Below, piece after piece: positions 5,933 to 9,942 of a stretch of DNA of 9,942 bases. The DNA comes from UBA9732 sp963609725 (GTDB lineage Bacteria; Spirochaetota; Spirochaetia; Sphaerochaetales; Sphaerochaetaceae). The notes beneath the pieces are model-generated. The model was not told where the DNA came from, did no database searches, and was given only the letters and a program-made list of their open reading frames with translations. Location of the stretch: assembly GCA_963609725.1 (NCBI GenBank), contig CAVDLI010000060.1, positions 1 to 9,942 on the forward strand, given 5' to 3'. Every line of letters begins with the position of its first letter. The stretch's first letter is position 1. Position numbers and translations under genes: made by a program.

Positions 5933-6664
5933 TTATGCAAGAGGATTAAGGTGCTTGATTTTTTCAAAAGCGCTTTCTGCTGTTCTTGTTGTGGATAAAG
6001 GAGATACAGAGATATAACCGTTAAGAGTTGCATCTAAATCGTTTTCATAATTTTGTGCGCCAGCATAAACAGAATATCCTTCTACTTGATATATGTCATT
6101 TCCAAGATAGTGGAAACGGTCTTTATAGAAAGGGCCTCCCTGTCTTGTTACAAGAATTTCTTCGTGTGCAACAAGAGGGAAGTTTACATTGTAAATTTTA
6201 TTATAATCAAAAAGTTTGTTATCAATGATAAAGTTATAAACTCTATCAAGGTTTGCTTGTGCACCATCAAAAGATTCAACAACTGTTGAAAAAGCTATAG
6301 CTTTGCAGCCCATATATGCAGCTTCAAAAATTGCACCATCGGTCCCGGAGTAGGCTATGTCTTCACCCAAGTTAAGCCCGTGGTTTATTCCAGAGAATAC
6401 AATATCATAAGTGGTTTTCAATCCATTGAAACCAAAACGCACGCAGTCTGCAGGTGTAGAGTCTACATAGTACCAATCAATGCCAGGTAGCATTTCGACT
6501 TTTTTTGCTTCGTATGGTTTGTGGATTTCAATTCCATGGCTTTTACCGCTTTGTTCTTTTTTAGGTGCTGCAACTGTGACATGTCCTAGTTTTTTAGCCC
6601 AAGAGGCAAGGATCCTGAGCCCCTCTGAGTTGTATCCGTCATCATTTGTTATAAGTATTTTCAC
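5933..6664 (-). CDS. surE: 5'/3'-nucleotidase SurE
   Basis: A 243-residue SurE, which removes phosphate from nucleoside 5'- and 3'-monophosphates and can degrade short polyphosphate; cytoplasmic and metal-dependent. The metal-site residues are present: NDDGY with Asp8 and Asp9, Ser39 in KEQSGKSHG, and Asn94 in SGINHGLNLG. YSGTDGAIFEAAYMG follows, where homologues usually have SGTV-G/A-A. The C-terminal NDLDATLNGYISVSPLS segment is also typical. The open frame extends to an ATG at 6697, but the GTG at 6664 is chosen. It gives the canonical MKILITNDDGY N-terminus, has GGAGG 6 nt upstream, and overlaps the stop of the preceding phosphoesterase in a GTGA, indicating coupled translation. It is the last gene of the thyA-folA-nrnA-nrnA-surE unit and converges on the DUF2442 gene with only 22 nt between stop codons. 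Confidence 0.96.
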   Translation of the reverse strand: MKILITNDDGYNSEGLRILASWAKKLGHVTVAAPKKEQSGKSHGIEIHKPYEAKKVEMLPGIDWYYVDSTPADCVRFGFNGLKTTYDIVFSGINHGLNLGEDIAYSGTDGAIFEAAYMGCKAIAFSTVVESFDGAQANLDRVYNFIIDNKLFDYNKIYNVNFPLVAHEEILVTRQGGPFYKDRFHYLGNDIYQVEGYSVYAGAQNYENDLDATLNGYISVSPLSTTRTAESAFEKIKHLNPLA

Positions 6665-7644
6665 AGCCACCCTCCATTGTTTGATTTGTATTGGCATAAA
6701 AGAGTATCTGCATCATCAATAAGTCTCTTCATTTCATCTTTGCTGTACACTGTAGCCCCAGAGGCGTATGCATGTCCACCGCCTTTATATTTTTCTGCAA
6801 GTTTATTTACAGATACAAAACGTGAGCGCAGTCGTACTCTAATTGAAAAATCGTCATTTTCAATGAAGGCAAGCCAAATTAAACTTCCTTTAATTTTATT
6901 CATAAAGTCAACGCTGCTACTTGCTTGCTCTCCTGTAAGAAAGAACTCTTTTTGCGTTTTCTGGCTTACAAATGTATATGCAACTCCGTTTGCAGATAGT
7001 TTCATATTTTCTATAACGCTTGCTTTGAATTTTTGAAAAGTAAAGTCTTCAAGATATAAATTTGCATATAATGTTTCTGTATCTATGCCAAAATCTAAAA
7101 GATATCCAGCAAGACGCAAAGTAGTTCCTGTTGTTTCTGCATATTGGAAACGGCCGGAGTCTGTTACCATGCCAGTAAATAATAAAGTTGCAACATTCTT
7201 GTTGCATTTTATCTCGTTTTCAAAAGTTTTAATGAAATCTGCAACCATTTCACATACAGATGACCTATAATCTTCTACCCAAGAAACATTTCCATATGGT
7301 TGAGTTTCAATATGATGGTCTATTTTAATAACTTCTTTAGCTAAGTTTATTTTATTGTTTGCAATTCTCTTGATGTCTCCGGTATCAAGAACTATTACAA
7401 GTGAGTTATTGTAAAAATCATCCTCTACTTGTGCATCTTCATTTCCAAGAAATGATAAATGTTGTGAAGAGTCTGTATTTATAACCCGTATATCTTTGTT
7501 TGGGAAAGTTATGCGCAGTGCTTCGCATAAGCCCAAAGAAGAGCCTATTGCATCTCCATCTGGTCTTGTGTGCCGTGAAATGATAATTGTATTGTACTGT
7601 TTTATTTTTTCTAAAACAGCTTCTTTTGCTTTAAGTCCTGTCAT
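6661..7644 (-). CDS. DHH/DHHA1 phosphoesterase, NrnA-like (second of two tandem paralogues)
   Basis: A 327-residue protein of the NrnA type: in characterised members, cytoplasmic Mn-dependent enzymes that degrade nanoRNA from the 5' end and hydrolyse 3'-phosphoadenosine 5'-phosphate. The DHH domain has RHTRPDGDAIGSSLGL (Arg24, His25, Asp29, Asp31), VIVLDTGD (Asp87), KIDHH (Asp109-His111) and TGMVTDSGRF (Asp162). The C-terminal DHHA1 part has GGGHAYASGA (from residue 288), the substrate-binding motif. All metal ligands look intact and the length fits. It is closely related to the gene just upstream, with the stop TAA directly abutting this ATG. AAAGGAAAA lies a little further upstream than usual, so translational coupling is likely. 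It overlaps the surE start by 4 nt. Oligoribonuclease, pAp phosphatase or c-di-nucleotide hydrolysis cannot be distinguished. Confidence 0.92.
   Translation of the reverse strand: MTGLKAKEAVLEKIKQYNTIIISRHTRPDGDAIGSSLGLCEALRITFPNKDIRVINTDSSQHLSFLGNEDAQVEDDFYNNSLVIVLDTGDIKRIANNKINLAKEVIKIDHHIETQPYGNVSWVEDYRSSVCEMVADFIKTFENEIKCNKNVATLLFTGMVTDSGRFQYAETTGTTLRLAGYLLDFGIDTETLYANLYLEDFTFQKFKASVIENMKLSANGVAYTFVSQKTQKEFFLTGEQASSSVDFMNKIKGSLIWLAFIENDDFSIRVRLRSRFVSVNKLAEKYKGGGHAYASGATVYSKDEMKRLIDDADTLLCQYKSNNGGWL
6670..6675 (-). promoter_or_regulatory. Shine-Dalgarno deciding the surE start
   Basis: On the minus strand GGAGGG occupies 6675-6670, and its GGAGG ends 6 nt before the GTG at 6664. It lies inside the end of the upstream phosphoesterase gene. 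The longer in-frame ATG at 6697 would precede this site, so GTG is the better start. Confidence 0.8.
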
Positions 7645-8625
7645 TTATCTGTTTTCCTTTTTAGCTGCCACGAGAGCAGTTGCTGCTAAATCATCCAAAT
7701 CTTTTAACATTGACATTGCTAAAGAATGTGTTGCAACTGTTGCGCCACTTGCTTTTGCATGCCCACCACCGCCATATTTTACAGCAATTGGGTTAATGTT
7801 AAATTCATTTGATCTTATTTCACAAGACACACTGTTATCATCTTCTGCAAAACTTGCCCAAATATCAATGTTTTTCAAATCTGCCATTGTGCTTACAAAA
7901 GCTCTTGTTGCTGTTTGTGCGTCTATTGAGTATTGAGCTAATTCGTCTTTTGTTGTGTATATGTATGCTACATTATGTTGTGTTGTTTTTATGTTAAGAA
8001 TGAAATTAGCTTTCATTTGTAAAAAAGAGAGGTCATTTGAATAAAGGTTCTTATAAATGGTCTCTGTATCTATTTGCTGCTGCATTAAAAATGCTACTGT
8101 ATCAAAAGTTCTAGAAGATGTTGAATCATATCTAAAACGGCCTGAATCTGTAACAATACCAGTAAAAAGTGCTTGTGCTGCAATGTTTGGGACATTAAGA
8201 TTACAGGTTCGTGCAAAATCAGTTATAAGACCAGCACAGCTTTCATAAGAAGAATTGACGACTTCAATATCACATATTTTTTCTTTCATTATGTGGTGAT
8301 CAAACCTTAAAGAGTGTTTTGCAAGTCTGTAACGTTCATCACTTATAAGGTCCTCAGAAGAAGTATCAAGTATTACAACAAGAGCGTTTGTGTAAAATGA
8401 ATTTGGAATATCATCCATGTCAGTAGTGCCAAGCATAAAAGAAAGTCTTTCGTTGCTATCTCCTACTATGTAAACATTTTTTTGAGGATAGTTGTCTTTT
8501 ATAATGTAATAGAGACCAAGTTGACTGCCGTATGCGTCACCATCGGGATTTTTATGGCGGTGAATGATGATTGTGTCAAAAGAGAGAATTTCTTTGAGAG
8601 CATTTTCAAATAATTGGTTATCCAT
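7645..8625 (-). CDS. DHH/DHHA1 phosphoesterase, NrnA-like (first of two tandem paralogues)
   Basis: A 326-residue NrnA-like phosphoesterase, colinear with the downstream copy over its full length but clearly diverged. Motifs: RHKNPDGDAYGSQLGL (Arg23, His24, Asp28, Asp30), VVILDTSS (Asp87), RFDHH (Asp109-His111), TGIVTDSGRF (Asp160) and KYGGGGHAKASGA (285-295). All metal-binding positions are kept; the DTGD segment of motif II is DTSS here, which may tune specificity. The shared FTGxVTDSGRFxY and IDTETxYxNLY stretches show common origin with the next gene. It begins one base after the folA stop, with AAAGGA five bases before the ATG. Tandem copies kept intact suggest a division of labour, for example nanoRNA against pAp or c-di-AMP-derived pApA, but this is inferred. 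Confidence 0.92.
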   Translation of the reverse strand: MDNQLFENALKEILSFDTIIIHRHKNPDGDAYGSQLGLYYIIKDNYPQKNVYIVGDSNERLSFMLGTTDMDDIPNSFYTNALVVILDTSSEDLISDERYRLAKHSLRFDHHIMKEKICDIEVVNSSYESCAGLITDFARTCNLNVPNIAAQALFTGIVTDSGRFRYDSTSSRTFDTVAFLMQQQIDTETIYKNLYSNDLSFLQMKANFILNIKTTQHNVAYIYTTKDELAQYSIDAQTATRAFVSTMADLKNIDIWASFAEDDNSVSCEIRSNEFNINPIAVKYGGGGHAKASGATVATHSLAMSMLKDLDDLAATALVAAKKENR

Positions 8626-8626
8626 T

Positions 8627-9148
8627 TTAATCCTTTGGCAAAGGTTTTACGTCGTTGTTTTCATAAAGTGTAAACTTAATTTGATACCCGTTATCTTCAA
8701 GTTCTTCACTTTGCCATGTCATTTTCCAGTTTTGTATTTCATCCAAATTGTCAAAAAAAACTTGTGCATTGCCGTCTGCATTTACTCTTGTTAGATACAC
8801 TTTGTTGCAATAAGGAAGGAGTGTGTGATACATCATTGCACCTCCTATTACAAAAACATCATCAGGATTATAGCGTTCTATTATTGCAAAAAGTTCTTGT
8901 AAGCTCTCTGCAAGAATAAAGCCGTCTTTTGCAGCTCTTTCTTTATCTCCATTTGGCCACAGTACAATATTTGTTCTGTTTTTCAGAGGTTTCTCATTAG
9001 GAAAAGAGAGTAAAGTGTTTGAGCCCATAACTACAATTTTCCCTAAAGTTTTTGTTCTAAAATATTTCATATCTTGGGGAAGTTTGAACATAAGATCGTT
9101 TGCTCTTCCTATTCCCCATTTGTTGTCACAGTGAAGAATGGCCTGCAT
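8627..9148 (-). CDS. folA: Dihydrofolate reductase
   Basis: A 173-residue DHFR, which reduces dihydrofolate to tetrahydrofolate with NADPH and so recycles the dihydrofolate made by the adjacent thymidylate synthase. It shows the N-terminal WGIG loop (residues 11-14), LPQDMKYFR with the proton-donor acidic residue Asp26, and VVMGSNTLLSFP with the NADPH-binding TxxS-like region. It also has LKNRTNIVLW and the VFVIGGAMMY dinucleotide-binding motif near residue 105. Length fits bacterial DHFRs. The open frame also has a GTG at 9154 touching the ribosome binding site, but the ATG at 9148, 6 nt after GGAGG, is the better start and gives the usual MxxI-type N-terminus. The gene lies 28 nt after thyA and 1 nt before the first NrnA-like gene. 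Confidence 0.95.
   Translation of the reverse strand: MQAILHCDNKWGIGRANDLMFKLPQDMKYFRTKTLGKIVVMGSNTLLSFPNEKPLKNRTNIVLWPNGDKERAAKDGFILAESLQELFAIIERYNPDDVFVIGGAMMYHTLLPYCNKVYLTRVNADGNAQVFFDNLDEIQNWKMTWQSEELEDNGYQIKFTLYENNDVKPLPKD
8632..8644 (-). promoter_or_regulatory. Hairpin overlapping the Shine-Dalgarno of the first NrnA-like gene
   Basis: Read on the minus strand, CCTTT-GCC-AAAGG is a perfect 5-bp stem with a 3-nt loop. The right arm, AAAGG, is the ribosome binding site of the gene starting at 8625 and the left arm is in the end of folA. Ribosomes finishing folA would open it, which would couple the two. The stem is short, so the effect is uncertain. Confidence 0.35.
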
Positions 9149-9154
9149 TGGCAC

Positions 9155-9161
9155 CCTCCTT
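9155..9161 (-). promoter_or_regulatory. Strong Shine-Dalgarno for folA
   Basis: AAGGAGG (minus strand 9161-9155) lies 6 nt before the ATG at 9148 and directly against the GTG at 9154. The spacing selects 9148. It sits in the 28-nt gap after thyA, where there is no sign of a terminator, supporting co-transcription. Confidence 0.85.
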
Positions 9162-9176
9162 ATATTTTTTGCAGTA

Positions 9177-9942
9177 TTATATTGCTACTGGGATATCATA
9201 TTTCTTTTTGTTGTATTCATATCCTTCTAATTTGAAGTCATCTACCGTAAAGTCATAGAAATCTTTTATATTGGGATTTATTACTAGTTTTGGAGCCGGA
9301 AATGTTTTGTTTGTAATCATTTCTTTTACAATTGGGATGTGTCTGTCATAGATGTGTGCATCTGCAATAACATGAACAAGTTCCCCTGCAACAAGATTGC
9401 TTATTTGCGCCATCATTAAAAGAAGTATACTATATTGCACTACATTCCAATTATTTGCTGTGAGCATGTCTTGAGATCTTTGGTTTAAGATTGCATTTAG
9501 TACGTTGCCACTTACGTTGAATGTCATAGAGTATGCACATGGGTATAGTCCCATTTCACTTAAATCGTGATGGTTATAAATATTTGTCATAATTCTACGG
9601 CTTTGAGGATTGTGTTTTAAGTCATAAATGACGCGGTCTACTTGGTCAAAATCTCCTTCTTTGTATTTGTGCTTAACTCCAAGTTGGTAGCCGTATGCTT
9701 TGCCAATTGAGCCTTCTTCATTTGCCCAACTATCCCAAATATGGGATTTTAAGTCTTTAATGTTATTTGATTTTTTTTGCCATATCCACAAAAGCTCGTC
9801 AATTGCTGATTTCAAATAAGTTCTTCTAAGAGTCATTATTGGAAATTCTTGTCGTAAGTCGTACCTGTTTACAATGCAGAATTTTTTTATTGTATGGGCA
9901 GGCTTTCCGTCTTCCCAATGAGGTCTGACATCAAGATCGTTG
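9177..9942 (-). CDS. thyA: Thymidylate synthase (5' partial)
   Basis: The C-terminal 254 residues of a ThyA-type thymidylate synthase; the N-terminal few tens of residues lie beyond the window edge. It methylates dUMP to dTMP using methylenetetrahydrofolate, producing dihydrofolate for the adjacent DHFR. The open frame continues upstream of the ATG at 9836 and reads DVRPHWEDGKPAHTIKKF and VNRYDLRQEFPIMTLR, conserved family sequence, so that ATG is not the start. Further motifs are ELLWIWQKKSNN, HIWDSWA, GKAYGYQL, SRRIMTNIYN (paired arginines contacting the dUMP of the other subunit), YPCAYSMTFNV with the catalytic cysteine (residue 135 of the fragment), LNQRSQDML and ADAHIYDRH. The sequence is of the Firmicutes-like subtype. 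It is the first visible gene of the minus-strand operon; any promoter lies outside the window. Confidence 0.97.
   Translation of the reverse strand, partial: NDLDVRPHWEDGKPAHTIKKFCIVNRYDLRQEFPIMTLRRTYLKSAIDELLWIWQKKSNNIKDLKSHIWDSWANEEGSIGKAYGYQLGVKHKYKEGDFDQVDRVIYDLKHNPQSRRIMTNIYNHHDLSEMGLYPCAYSMTFNVSGNVLNAILNQRSQDMLTANNWNVVQYSILLLMMAQISNLVAGELVHVIADAHIYDRHIPIVKEMITNKTFPAPKLVINPNIKDFYDFTVDDFKLEGYEYNKKKYDIPVAI

Noticed and set aside
7496..7936. 146-codon plus-strand open frame opposite the two NrnA-like genes
   Set aside because: It spans the junction of two well-supported minus-strand genes, and its protein has no family resemblance. Similar plus-strand frames opposite both paralogues reflect shared coding sequence on the other strand.
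1..9942. CRISPR array, tRNA, rRNA, insertion sequence or phage genes
   Set aside because: No regularly spaced direct repeats, tRNA-like cloverleaf, rRNA-like sequence, transposase or integrase motif was recognised; nearly all of the window is accounted for by the listed genes.

Overview
The window is AT-rich, densely packed bacterial DNA with two blocks of genes facing each other and a small two-gene cassette between them. The lipoprotein-rich exported proteins, the relaxed lipobox of the solute-binding protein and the permease-then-binding-protein order suggest a low-GC anaerobe, either a Treponema-like spirochaete or a Firmicutes/Bacilli relative. The surface-protein domains and the thymidylate synthase look Firmicutes-like, so the phylum is not settled from sequence alone.

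Plus strand, 2-4978: the end of a MalG-type sugar ABC permease, its family-1 solute-binding lipoprotein, a lipoprotein with a staphylococcal-nuclease-like domain plus two probable OB-folds, and a lipoprotein with three tandem copies of an OB-like module. A strong rho-independent terminator (4944-4978) closes this block. Spacing and orientation suggest one transcription unit, with two hairpins between permease and binding protein that could set relative expression. All the exported proteins are predicted surface lipoproteins, so nutrient capture, possibly involving extracellular nucleic acid, is the simplest inferred theme.

Plus strand, 5101-5910: a DUF4160 protein followed by a DUF2442 protein with a C-terminal excisionase/MerR-like helix-turn-helix. 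This is an accessory-type pair with no proven function; a toxin-antitoxin-like or autoregulated role is possible.

Minus strand, 9942 down to 5933: thymidylate synthase (5' end outside the window), dihydrofolate reductase, two tandem NrnA-like DHH/DHHA1 phosphoesterases and SurE 5'/3'-nucleotidase. The genes abut or overlap (28-nt gap, 1-nt gap, TAA-ATG abutment, GTGA overlap), which is strong evidence for an operon. Together they would make dTMP, regenerate tetrahydrofolate, degrade nanoRNA or pAp and dephosphorylate nucleoside monophosphates: a nucleotide synthesis and salvage operon with an unusual duplicated NrnA. Several starts were moved downstream of the longest open frame because a Shine-Dalgarno sequence and family N-termini agree on the internal codon.
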